A stretch of 64,000 nucleotides of DNA from Norana najaformis. Lineage: Eukaryota; Annelida; Clitellata; Crassiclitellata; Hormogastridae. The notes under the pieces were generated by a model, which saw only the letters and a list, made by a program, of their open reading frames with translations, was not told the DNA's origin and did not search any database. Made by a program: the position numbers and the translations under genes. Shown here piece after piece: positions 34,520 to 44,500 of this stretch. The first letter of the stretch is position 1; each line of letters opens with the position of its first letter. Location of the stretch: contig OZ029919.1 of the NCBI GenBank assembly GCA_964023275.1, forward strand, positions 32,519,561-32,583,560, given 5' to 3'.

Positions 34520-34650
34520 TTTGCTGAAAAGCGTGTATCCAAGATAAGAAGTGCAGTTGCTGTGGTTCAGCAAAGTATTGATCAGCATAAAGAGTTGGAG
34601 AGGTCTATGATGAAAATGACTCACTTAAAAAGGCAAATGCAGAGTGTGGT
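34520..34650 (+). pseudogene. Fragment of the SCAF-like gene's last exon
   Basis: 'gaagtgcagttgctgtggtt' and 'attgatcagcata' match 49165-49210 at the end of the exon at 48734-49240. Homology continues into its 3' flank ('gctgtgtgattaaagct', 'ccttaaacaccaact', 'cattggatctaattaaagtc'). The 5' part of the exon and the rest of the gene are missing and the frame is degraded, so this is a remnant carried in the duplicated block. Confidence 0.8.
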
Positions 34651-35124
34651 TTGATCTGGGATTAAAGTTTTTATGTGCAATTACTGCATTTGAAGTTTAT
34701 CTTTTAGTTTCATGATAAGTTTTAGGAATTTAAAAAGTTATATTAAAAATACATATATTATTTAGTTATGTAAAATGACATAATTTTGACGTAGCAAAGT
34801 TTGGTTTTATTGGTGAATGAAGTTTCTATGAATTGGCTAGTTTTCTTTTTTGCTGTGTGATTAAAGCTTCTTTTATAAGTTAGCTTTTAATTTTATGATG
34901 TATTGTAAAATTGGGATTTTAGTTTTGTTTTTTAAATTTTGATAGATGCAGTAATTTGGTGTGCCTTAAACACCAACTTCAGACAGACTGCAGACAGTCA
35001 GCACTGCATTGGATCTAATTAAAGTCCCATTAACGGACTGGACATAAATTACCCCATCCTGTAGCACAGTTGACGGTGCAAAAACAATGGGTTAGCCTAA
35101 TCTTGACCGTTGAACAAAGGGAGA

Positions 35125-35235
35125 TTGGAAATCGTAAACTCGAGATTTCTACAGCGCCTAACGACAGCTAAGTCGTGAAACAGCTTACGCTCAGGGCCTC
35201 AGTCAAAACAAAGTCGATGGATAGGAAGAGTCAGA
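35125..35235 (-). mobile_element. LINE family B 3' tail fragment
   Basis: Reverse tail 'gaaatcgtaaactcgagatt', 'tctacagcgcctaacgacag', 'cctcagtcaaaacaaagtcg'. The orthologous insertion is at 49625-49745 in the channel 4 block, so it predates the duplication. Confidence 0.75.
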
Positions 35236-35334
35236 GTCGGTTCGAGATAAAATCGCTTTTGTGATTCGAAGCGCACTTTTTGGAAATTTTTCATTCGGAC
35301 TCGCTTGGTGGTAGCACAGTTTTAAACAGCTCTG

Positions 35335-35580
35335 TCGTAAACTCGAGACTTCTACAGCGCCCAATGAAAGCTAAGTCGTGGGAATCAGCTTATTCACAGA
35401 CGCTAAGTCAAAACAAAATCGTTAGGCAGGATCATTACTATGGTTCCGGGTCAAGATCCAACAGGTAGTCAGACGGCTACGGTGAGTGGTGTTTGGAAGT
35501 GGATCTGAAAGACAGATAAGGGGAAGAAGAGGAATCAGGATAGGATCTGTAGAAGAGGATTGTTTTAGTTTTGAGTTATT
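35335..35580 (-). mobile_element. LINE family B 3' end
   Basis: Reverse copy with terminal 'cgtaaactcgagacttctac', the 3' UTR and the final RT codons ('ggggaagaagaggaatcagg'). It matches 49905-50130 in the channel 4 block. Confidence 0.75.
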
Positions 35581-35829
35581 TTCCTGCACATCCCACACAG
35601 CTCCAGGACCGATGATGCAGGATGTCATGGATGACGGATATTCTTTCATAGATTTAGAATTTCATCTGACGCAAATTAGGTGCATCACTTCTGACCTTAT
35701 GGTGCACACGTGTAGGCCTATTCCATGTAACCAACTAAGACTAAAATGGGTGATCTGGCCTCTCGGTTTCCTGGCTCGCTGCTTGGAAACGGCGTCTTTT
35801 CAGATGACATGTTCACGTTTAGAAAAAAC

Positions 35830-35915
35830 AATTTGAATAAGCTGTTCCCCATGTCATGGCTTTTGTTGGGCGCTGTAGAAATCGCGGGATTACAATTAAG
35901 TTCTATTCGCTATGT
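35830..35915 (+). mobile_element. LINE family B 3' tail fragment (forward)
   Basis: Forward tail 'gaataagctgttccccatgt', 'gttgggcgctgtagaaatcg', 'cgggattacaattaag'. The counterpart is at 51225-51310. Confidence 0.7.
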
Positions 35916-36039
35916 AACTATTAGCACTTTCGATTACATTTTACATAGTTAAGCATCCTGTTGAAACTTGTTACTGACGACGGCGTATCATGAATTGTCA
36001 TGAACACATTACGTTACAACTAAAATACCGATGCTCTGT

Positions 36040-36385
36040 AACGATCAATGCATGGATTGTGCATTAGTTGGATCAATTCTTAACAGCATAGCTTAAATCG
36101 TACTCGGTACCTGTGTGGCATATCGGTCTGCAAGTCTGTTTGTCCACACACAGCCGAAGCGAAAACAGCAAGGTAATCTTTTTTAAACTGACGCTTCAGC
36201 ATCATCAAATAACTAACAGAAATGGTGTTGATATCGATCATTCATTAATGACGTCCCATAATTGTATGGAAATGCACCCAAGACAGCAAATAACCCTTTC
36301 TTTGTGTGTTCCAGAAGAAATCACACTCCGATACTGGTTACCAAGTAATTTGTGTGCGAAACAATTAATCAAATCCACTATAAAA
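36040..36385 (+). promoter_or_regulatory. Proximal promoter of DEG/ENaC channel 3 with TATA box
   Basis: TATAAAA at 36379-36385 in 'cactataaaatgaggcgcc'. The 'gttgatatcgatcattcatt' block is near 36227, and 'ggattgtgcattagttggat' near 36054. Nearly identical to the channel 4 promoter from the TATA box to the ATG. Confidence 0.7.
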
Positions 36386-36505
36386 TGAGGCGCCAAGGAT
36401 AATGCGCCAGACTAGGCAGCCGTAGTCCTAATTGCCAAAACACTTGCATCGAAGACCATCACATCTGGATTGGTTTCTGCAGTCAGGTTACTTTATTTTA
36501 ACGCG

Positions 36506-38035
36506 ATGATGAATGAAATCCAACAAGAGCTGAGAAGATTTGCCGAAACAACTGGGATAAAGGGCGTCAGTCGCATCGTCAAGACATCAAGCAAGGTAAT
36601 TCGGTTTTTCTGGTTGGCATCAATTTTGATCTGCTTCGCCTTTCTTCTCTACCAAGTTTCAAAGGTTCTCATGAACTACACGTCGCACACCGTAACCAGA
36701 AGCTTTAAACTGCTTCAGGCTAAACCGATGTTTCCAGATATCACTGTCTGTAACCTTTTCGCCGTCAACAATACCAGCAGCAGAAGCTATTATGAATACT
36801 TGAAAAAAATTGACGCCATAAAGCAATATTCGAACAAAACGTATGATAAAAATGACTGGGGGATTCTGGGATCCATCGAAATTTATAATACGAACACTCC
36901 GTTACTTGAAGATTCCGGTGAAAACGGCGATGGTTTCACCGTGGAGTGTTCACAATACGGTTGGGACCTGTACCTGCCAGTGACATGTACAACCAAGGCA
37001 ATTCTGACAAATCCACTACAAAAGTGCCACAGGATCGAATTGGACAGAAGCAACGGCACGGTTGCCGCGGTCAAACTGTTGCTTTTCGTGAATAATTTTC
37101 AGTCGCAGGTCATCGACGGGTATAGTTCGTGGATTCGGATGTCGACGGGCACCGGTGCACGAGTCATGATCCACCCGAGGGGTACCTTTCCCAATCCGAA
37201 AACGGCGATCAAGGTCTCCACCGGAAACGGGTTGAATATCCAGCTCAAACAGACAAACGTCAGTCGTCTGTCGCAACCGTATGGCAACTGCACCGATCGA
37301 AAACTCCTCGTTCCGTCGCAACCAAACTCACCTGCCTACACCCAAAGTGCTTGCATCAGCCTGTGCAGACAACGCCAGACGATCGACAATTGCAGATGCC
37401 TCGACAACAATGAAATCTTCACAGACGACGAACTAAAGCTTGCAAACCGTACATTCTGCGCTAACATCACCCAGACTATCACAGAGACATCATTTACTCC
37501 GAAAGCACTGAAACGTTCTTTCGAATTACTCGTCTGCCAAGCTAACTTCACACGCAACGAAAATGCCTGTGACTGCCCAATACCTTGCATGGAAACCTAC
37601 TACGACACTAGCGCTTCGTCTTCCCAGTGGCCAAATCCGCTCTACCACCTCTCCTTTTATAAACAGTACATAAAGAACAGGGTGCAATATGGGAACAAGT
37701 TTTCGGACTATGAAGAAATCCTGAAGAACGTCGGAAACCAGACAGACGAGGAAACAGTGAAGCAGATCAAAAGTCTTCGTCTAATCGAAGACAATTTTCT
37801 GGAGGTTTCGATAATGTTCGCCGAGGAAAGCATTCAAGAGTTTACAGATTCGGCGGCGATCACGTGGGACACTCTGGTTGCGAATTTGGGTGGATCATTC
37901 AATTTGTGGCTTGGAATTTGTGTTCCAACGTTTGTCGAAATAATAGAACTGATCTACTCGTTGTTCGTCCTTTTTTGTTGCAGAAAGAACGTTAACGTTA
38001 TTCAGGTGGCACCTAAAAAGAAACCGACTTTCTGA
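36506..38035 (+). CDS. DEG/ENaC family cation channel, copy 3 (intronless, 509 aa)
   Basis: Starts MMNEIQQELRRFAETTGIKG; the first 67 residues are identical to copy 4. It has FPDITVCN after TM1, SACISLCRQRQTIDNCRC, CDCPIPC and GGSFNLWLGICVPTFVEII at TM2. The extracellular segment at about residues 68-160 is the most divergent of the four (KKIDAIKQYSNKTYDKNDW, PLLEDSGENGDGF), and the segment at about 305-330 (KALKRSFELLVCQANFTRN) is its own. The frame is also open for 12 codons upstream (a TTG start would be at 36470), but the ATG at 36506 follows the family. The C-terminus NVIQVAPKKKPTF runs into the minisatellite. Confidence 0.94.
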   Translation: MMNEIQQELRRFAETTGIKGVSRIVKTSSKVIRFFWLASILICFAFLLYQVSKVLMNYTSHTVTRSFKLLQAKPMFPDITVCNLFAVNNTSSRSYYEYLKKIDAIKQYSNKTYDKNDWGILGSIEIYNTNTPLLEDSGENGDGFTVECSQYGWDLYLPVTCTTKAILTNPLQKCHRIELDRSNGTVAAVKLLLFVNNFQSQVIDGYSSWIRMSTGTGARVMIHPRGTFPNPKTAIKVSTGNGLNIQLKQTNVSRLSQPYGNCTDRKLLVPSQPNSPAYTQSACISLCRQRQTIDNCRCLDNNEIFTDDELKLANRTFCANITQTITETSFTPKALKRSFELLVCQANFTRNENACDCPIPCMETYYDTSASSSQWPNPLYHLSFYKQYIKNRVQYGNKFSDYEEILKNVGNQTDEETVKQIKSLRLIEDNFLEVSIMFAEESIQEFTDSAAITWDTLVANLGGSFNLWLGICVPTFVEIIELIYSLFVLFCCRKNVNVIQVAPKKKPTF

Positions 38036-38340
38036 TGGACAGGAAAAGCAAGCAATCTAATTTTCTGATGGACGGAAAAATAAACCAACTGTTTGATGGA
38101 CAGGAAAATAAATAAACCAGCTTCCGGATAGACAGAAAAATAGGTGTACCAATGTTCTGGACAGGAATATATAGGTAAACTGATTTTTATGAACATGAAG
38201 TTTAGTAAGCCAACTTTGTGATTGACAGAAAAATAAGTAGGCCTAAAGGCGACTTTCTGATGGGCAGGAAAAAAGTAAACAAACTTTCACATGGTCAGGA
38301 AATAAAAAACGAGCTTTTTAATGAACATGAGGGTAACTAA
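38025..38340 (+). repeat. 3' minisatellite derived from the channel stop region (channel 3)
   Basis: About eight to nine degenerate units with 'ctttctgatggacaggaaa' and 'aataaaccaac' blocks. It starts with the channel's own stop codon and is interrupted at about 38345 by a LINE-B copy; one further unit ('gtaaaccaactttctgatga') resumes at about 39155, after the LINE. The LINE therefore inserted into the array. Confidence 0.8.
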
Positions 38341-38344
38341 AACA

Positions 38345-39140
38345 TATCCGCGACATTCGTAAAATCCGCCCTATCCTTGACTTCAAAACCACATCTACCA
38401 TTGTCACATCCATAGTCCATGCAAAACTTGACTACTGCAATTCACTTTTCCTCAATATTGACACAACTCAGATAAACCGCCTTCAAGCTATCCAGAATGC
38501 TCTCGCTGGTGCTGACACCAAAACCCCTAAACACCACCACATTACCCCTTTCTCAAATCACTGCACTGGCTTAAAATACCAGAACGAATAGAGTACAAAG
38601 TCTTATCCCTCTCCTACAACGCACTTAAATCCTCCCTACCCCCCTATCTTCGTCAGTTATTTACTATCCAACCACTCCGTTCAACCCGCTCCTCATCTGT
38701 CCTAACACTTCTTCGCCCTCTCGTCACCTCATCCTTAAAATTTGGAAATCGCTGCATAGCCATAGCTGCCCAACCCCTTTGGAATAAACTCCCGCCAGAA
38801 TTGCGACAGTTGTCTGATAAATCATACGAACTCACCAACACTTCACCTCTTTCAGTTTCTCTGCAGGTCTTTCACTCAAGACTGAAAATACTTCTTTTCC
38901 AAAAATCTTATCCTGATTCTTCTTCTTCCCCTTATCTTTCTTCTCGGTTCTATTTCAAACATCATCCACCGTAGCCGTCCGACTGTCTGACTACCTGACT
39001 CCTGGATCTTGACGTGGAACCGAACCCTTTTGCCTAGCGATTTTGTTTTGATTGAGTGCCTGTGAATAAGCTGGTTCCCGTGACTTAGCTTTGGTGTGGC
39101 GCTTTAGAAATCTCGAGATTACGAATACGATAAATCACCT
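38345..39140 (+). mobile_element. LINE family B, 3' portion with RT C-terminus (longest copy here)
   Basis: Encodes the end of a CR1/L2-superfamily reverse transcriptase: HAKLDYCNSLFLNI, then LKSLHWLKIPERIEYKVLSL after a frame slip near 38553, then PPYLRQLFTIQPLRSTRSSS, QPLWNKLPPELRQ and a final YPDSSSS. The 3' UTR and terminal 'ctcgagattacgaatacgat' follow. It is 5'-truncated and inserted in the channel 3 minisatellite. It defines the repeat whose tails recur at least a dozen times in the window. Confidence 0.85.
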
Positions 39141-40245
39141 CTGTGAATGACAGAAAAAAGTAAACCAACTTTCTGATGAATAGAATCGTCTTGTAGTGAG
39201 TTAAATTATAATGAATACATTTTCTATAATTGAACTTATTTTGGGCCTATGTCCCAGACGGAGCTATATAAGAATTTGTTTTAGCTTGAGGTTTGTTATA
39301 ATGAGACTCTAGTGTGCTACAAATTCCACCACAATGACAAGATAATATAATGCGACCAAGTATTTATTATTTACGCACCAGCTCCCACCCGACAAGACAT
39401 CTACCAGTACTAAGAATCTAGCTGTCACAGAAAATTCAGAGCTTAAAAGTACATATGTGAAATGAAAATTTAAGTTAAGAACAGATTCCGATACTAAAAC
39501 GTCTGTAGAATCTGAAATGATCTGATTAAGACTGCATTAAGTTCCACTCTAGACATTAAATGCGCGAAGTAGCAAATAATCTTCTCTAGCTTTCCACATT
39601 ACAAAATGTAAAAAAAACAAGAGTATGTTGTTAATTTCTAATCAAACAAAGCCAACACTGTCCTGAAGGCTCTGTCGATCAGCACAGCCAGAAAGCTTAT
39701 TTTGCCTAGTACCGAGTAGGTAGACAGATGAAGTTTTTTCTGTGTCATTTATTTATTATATGTTTAGGCCTACGTGTTATGTATGAACGTGTGTAACCGG
39801 CATGTATGCATGTACGTAAACTTGTATCATGACACTTAATATAGCGCCTTTTCATGACTTTTTATACATGGCTTTCCAGCTGATACAAGACAACCATGGT
39901 GGGCATAAGACACTCCAGTGGAGTTCCCTTGAAAATTATTTCATCGGGACGTAATACCAAGGATTGTTATCACTCCAAAAGCATCAAGTAGCCCTAATGC
40001 ATTTCCGTAAACAATATAATGTAACACAGAAATTGTAATGTTACCGATAGTTCACCACGAAAGGCAGGCTAATGGCTTAGAACTGATCTTCAGAAATTTA
40101 GATCTTTGCTTAGAGGACTCCGCTCTACGCTTTAATCAAATACTGGATGGTGTGAAACTCGAATCAGAAGTCCCAAATTACATTACAACTGAAAAAAACA
40201 ATTCAGTTACTACCGATTCTGATTTCTAGCACAGAAGATTACAGC
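39141..40245. other. Duplicated non-coding block, paralogue of 54400-55780
   Basis: Long collinear similarity to the region downstream of channel 4, for example 'ataatgaatacattttc', 'ttccaccacaatgacaag', 'agacat.taccagta.taagaatcta', 'tttccacattacaaaat', and 'cacagaagattacagcg' at the right end. No ORF is conserved between the two copies, so it is probably non-coding or a UTR. A 'aatatagcgccttttcatga' SINE tail is at about 39838 with its counterpart at about 55361. Confidence 0.7.
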
Positions 40246-40249
40246 GGTT

Positions 40250-40440
40250 GTCAGTAGTGGCGGATTTTACCATAGGCGCGGGGGCCGTTTCGCCCTTATC
40301 CCTTCCGCCCCTCTTGGTTATATGGTGGCGTCCTTCAGACCAGACTCGTGCATGGTGGCCTGCCAGAACTGGCGCTCCTCTGAAACTCCTCTTGTTCCCC
40401 CACGCAAGGAATTCTGGATCCGCCACTGTCTGACAGTAGG
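40250..40440. mobile_element. MITE-like non-autonomous DNA transposon
   Basis: About 180 bases with imperfect terminal inverted repeats: left 'agtggcggattttacc', right '...ggatccgccact', sharing AGTGGCGGAT. There is no coding capacity beyond chance ORFs. It sits exactly where similarity to the channel 4 block ends (about 55775), so it may mark the junction or have inserted there. The flanks are not clear enough to call a target duplication. Confidence 0.55.
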
Positions 40441-40474
40441 CCTATAGCTTCTCTCTTTCTTTCTCTCTCTCTCT

Positions 40475-40566
<92 letters not shown>
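40441..40566. repeat. CT-rich tract then a long (AT)n microsatellite
   Basis: A (CTTT/CT)n stretch at about 40450-40478 is followed by an almost perfect AT run of about 88 bases (40479-40566). Poly-(Tyr-Ile) ORFs across it are artefacts. Confidence 0.95.
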
Positions 40567-40568
<2 letters not shown>

Positions 40569-41512
40569 CACATATCCATCCATTTTATGCCATGAATAAG
40601 CATGACAGAAAATGGATTGGCGTGAACTAGTGCAAGATCCGATTGCTCATTTGGAAGCTGTAATCTCATTTCCTTCTGAACTATAGTCAAACGGTCAACT
40701 TTAACATTCATGTCGATTAAAATGATTACATTTTTTGTTACCTTTCACGAGCTCGTGACTTCATTTTATTTCAACCAAGACATGAACCTTCCAACACACG
40801 CTAAAGGTCATACCCTTGATCTTCTAGTGACAAGATTTAATTTCAACATAGTCCAAGATGTCCTAACTAAGGGAACCTACTTTCCCGATGCCCTTGTCGT
40901 CGCCGCTCTAAGTTCTTTTCCTATCAAATCACCTCCGAATTACATTGTTCTTACGTTCAGATCCTGACATCAACTAGATGACCAGACTTTCAAATGTGAC
41001 ATCTGCTCCTCATTTCCTTCTTATGACTCAAACCTATCAGCAGAATGCCTTCTCTCGTCAATACCAATCTGTTCTAACAGAACTGCTTGAAAAGCACAGT
41101 TCTCTTAATTTAAATCCAAAAGATTGTCGTTTTTGAAAGCCTTGTTTTTCGATGAGTGATGGCAAAATGATCTGAATCTGAAATCTGAATCTATAATGTT
41201 TTGGCTCTCCTTAGCGAATACCCGCATTCTTCTCTTTCAAGGTACAATCTCATTGTCAGTTATTACGTGTTACCTCAGAAATGGTATAGCGCTATATAAG
41301 AGTAATCATAAATCGAATCTAGCATCTGAGTGTCTACGAACTGTGAGCGAAAGAACAGTAACAAGCGATTAGATAAGTTCTCGTCTAAGGTTTTAAGAGG
41401 GAACTTTTAAATTTAGTGTTCTCGTCTGTTTTGGGTATTGCGGTTGTTCGAAACAAATTTTAATGATTAATTTTTTCACTGTGCAGAGCGCCTAATTCCT
41501 AATTCGAAAATT
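40567..41512. other. Region upstream of the SCAF-like gene
   Basis: No supported gene. It should hold the promoter and 5' UTR of the SCAF-like gene. The plus-strand ORF at 40710-40967 resembles a degenerate retroelement endonuclease/RT piece (THAKGHTLDLLVTR is a common phrase in LINE endonuclease domains), so 40700-41140 may be an old LINE fragment. Confidence 0.45.
40700..41140 (+). mobile_element. Degenerate LINE fragment (endonuclease domain end)
   Basis: The translation contains FNQDMNLPTHAKGHTLDLLV followed by TRFNFNIV, and later 'PDALVVAALSSFPIK', 'NYIVLTFRS'. This pattern (H..GHTLDLLI, D H .. I . S) is typical of the C-terminal part of the APE-type endonuclease of LINEs. Frames are broken after about 40967. 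It is not joined to the other LINE pieces in the window. Confidence 0.5.
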
Positions 41513-44500
41513 ATGGAAGCTGTAAAGGCTTTTAATAATGAGGTAAATATTTTAACTGTTTCGCGTGATAATAAGTCTGCATTCGCATGGTGCATGCGTT
41601 GCGCTGTTGTGCGTTGCATCAGCCTAAAACGCGAAGCGAAAAATGGCAAGGCGACTTACAATCCCTTTCGACCGGATTCATTTCCAAAAATAAAGGAAAT
41701 GAGTAATAACCGAACTATGTACATGTAATAATAAGAAAAGAGCGAATACTGTTACGTTACCTTTAACGAGTCGTAAAATCCTAATTATTTACCGATTGAA
41801 AATAAAAGAAATAATAATCCGATTCCTTTCTGCGTTTTGTGCATTACATTATATAGGCCTACTGGAAATTAAATCTAAAGTTCATTTGAAGTCAACAGTT
41901 TTTGTTTGAGGCATTTAAAAACTTGTGCGAACTTGTCCAGTTGTGATTTGCTATTGTCGTGCTAGTGCTTTTTTGGCAAACACTGTCACAGTTGTGTTTA
42001 TTTTGTGTAATAATAGAATATATAGAATATTGTTTCTTAAACTTGAAGAATGCTTAAAATACATTGTGTGCCTATGTGTGTGTGCATGTATGTATCTGGC
42101 TATTTACATAGCAGCTTTTAAGAGCCTCACAAACATGCTATCTTTTAACTTGCTTTTAGTGGTAATCATTACAAAGTGATTCATATCAGCAAGAGGCTTA
42201 GTATGTAATCTCTAGGAAGACCGTTCATGCCACAAAGTGAGGCAGAAGAAGGCCAAGACTATGGTGGATTGGCTAAATATGGACTCACTATGAAAAAAGA
42301 ATTAGACTTGTTGAATGACTAAAAAGAAATCATTCGTAATCATCTCTGCCTGGAATGGATGATGTTGATTTATATAGCTATATGTAAAATATATGTAAAT
42401 GTATGTAAAGTAAATATATGTAAGTATTACCTAATGCTGTTGATGTAAAGTCCATCAACAGATATTATAGAGAGGAGGCCCCTCAAGTAAATATGAATTT
42501 TGAAGTTAGGTTTCTTTCCTGCAGATGATATGCAGAACTGCTCGAATTTAGAATTTGTATGGTAGGTTGATGGTTTCTTTATTTCAGTTGTCGTCGTTGT
42601 ATGAATCCAAGCTCCCTGTATCACAAAGGAAGATGGCTCGTATCACGGAGAGCGCGATGAAGGCTGTCAAGTTCTACAAGCATGTCGTACAGAGTGTAGA
42701 AAGATTCATCTCAAAAGTAGGAACCAACTGGTTCTTGTGTTGTCACTTCTGTGGTGCTGATGTTATGTGTGCACGAGTTATGTATGCTTTGGTTAGGACT
42801 TTTATATGGCGCATTTAGGAACTTGTTCTATGTGCTACATGGCTCATGAACACACACAGGTGCCGCACTTCTGCACATTGGCTCAACTAAATCATTTTTC
42901 CGCTTGTCTGAGGACCTTCCTTTTGGGACAATATTTCAGTGCACGCAAAAAATACTGTGGCATTTGACGGTGTTCAGCAAACATTTTCAAATTACATTAA
43001 GCGCTCTTATGTAGGTCAGTTAGATGGTCATGAGTTCAGAACTTTTGTGAGGTACTTTAAAGGCTGTACTGTATATTAAGTGTCTTGATGCATGCGCATG
43101 TACCTACCTACATACATATATACATACATACATACATCCATACATGGTTAGACACATTTTAGCTGTCTAGTCACTAGTGATGCATGCCAAGGCTACATTC
43201 AGTTGACAAAATGTGCCAAGTCTATCAATATTGGGTCAGTTTTCACAACTCTTTGTACCTTTTAATATGTTCTAACAATTACTCGAATTTTACATTGTCA
43301 TTCTCCATCATTATGTGTAGGTTTTGTTTTGTGCGCTTATAGGCTAATAGATTTCTTACTACATATTACTTGAATCAACCACTGATTGATGCCTTGTACA
43401 TTATGATTACACAGCTTTAGGAATCATTAGATTAGGTTAGCTTCTTATGCAGTTTGCAAGGTTTGCAAAACTGTATACTGCTAGTCAAAATTTGTCATGT
43501 AGTAAAACTGATGTTGGGTTGTTTTGTCACAGTGTCCGGCCGCATACAAAGTTCCCGGTTTGTATGTTATCGACTCAGTCGTCCGCCAATCTCGTTATCA
43601 GTTCGGGGTTGAAAAAGATGTGTTTGGCCAACGCTTTTCAAAGAACCTCATTAACACATTCCAGACTCTGGTGTCCTGCCCAGAAGATGATAAGGTGAGT
43701 ACCAGCACTCCTAATTTCACTAATTTAGTGAAGATTAGACAGGAATAATTTCTTGAAAAGAATCACTTGTCAAGAACTTGATCTAGTCAGAGAATTAATT
43801 TGTAGTAACTGTTTTCTGAAGCTCCTAGTAAGTTTAAACGGCTCCAGGTACATAAATTTTAGTAGTTTAACACTATTTATTTAATACACTTAAGTGTGCT
43901 ATTAGGCTTTAACATGTTGTACAATTTTAGGAATGTAAGGTAACTTTAAATTTAAGTTAACCGAACAGTTCAATGAATCTTGACAACGAACCATGTGCAA
44001 TTGCTCAGTCATCTGTTTGACTTTCTGGTTAAAACCATTTTGCTTCAGCTGTTTGTTTTATTTGTTGCTGTATTCGCTCTTTTAGAAAAATAAATCTAAA
44101 AGTAATTCCTAACAAAAAGCAATGCCTGTAGAAGGCTCTTATAAAGTCACAAATTTGTGTTGTGTTAGAACTTGTAATGTTGTCTGATGCTGTGTCCAGA
44201 ACAAAATCGTGCAAGTGTTAGATATTTGGGAAAAGAAGAACGCCTTCCCACGGAATATGCTGAAGCAGCTCTTCAGTTTGTTTCAACCAAATGAAGATAG
44301 CGGTACAGCGGTTGCAACTGTGGCTGCAGGTAAGTAGTTTCAGTTATGATGGTCTTTATTAAGATTTTCACTCTGAGCTGCAGTTCAACAAACACGCTCT
44401 GTTGTTCGTTTAATAGTTTCTTGACAACAGATTTTATGGGATGTATGTATATATGTACATTCTCTGTCTTAGTGCACTTACCTTCTGGATATTGACCTGA

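Larger units (their letters stand above)
34651..36035. other. Upstream block of channel 3, duplicate of 49240-51440
   Basis: 34850-35100 matches 49330-49600; 35125-35580 matches 49625-50130 (reverse LINE-B copies); 35595-35820 matches 50990-51200; 35835-35950 matches 51215-51340. The order is kept throughout. No gene is supported. Confidence 0.7.

Noticed and set aside
40442-40711. Small minus-strand protein rich in alternating Tyr and Ile
   Set aside because: It is the translation of the 88-base (AT)n microsatellite.
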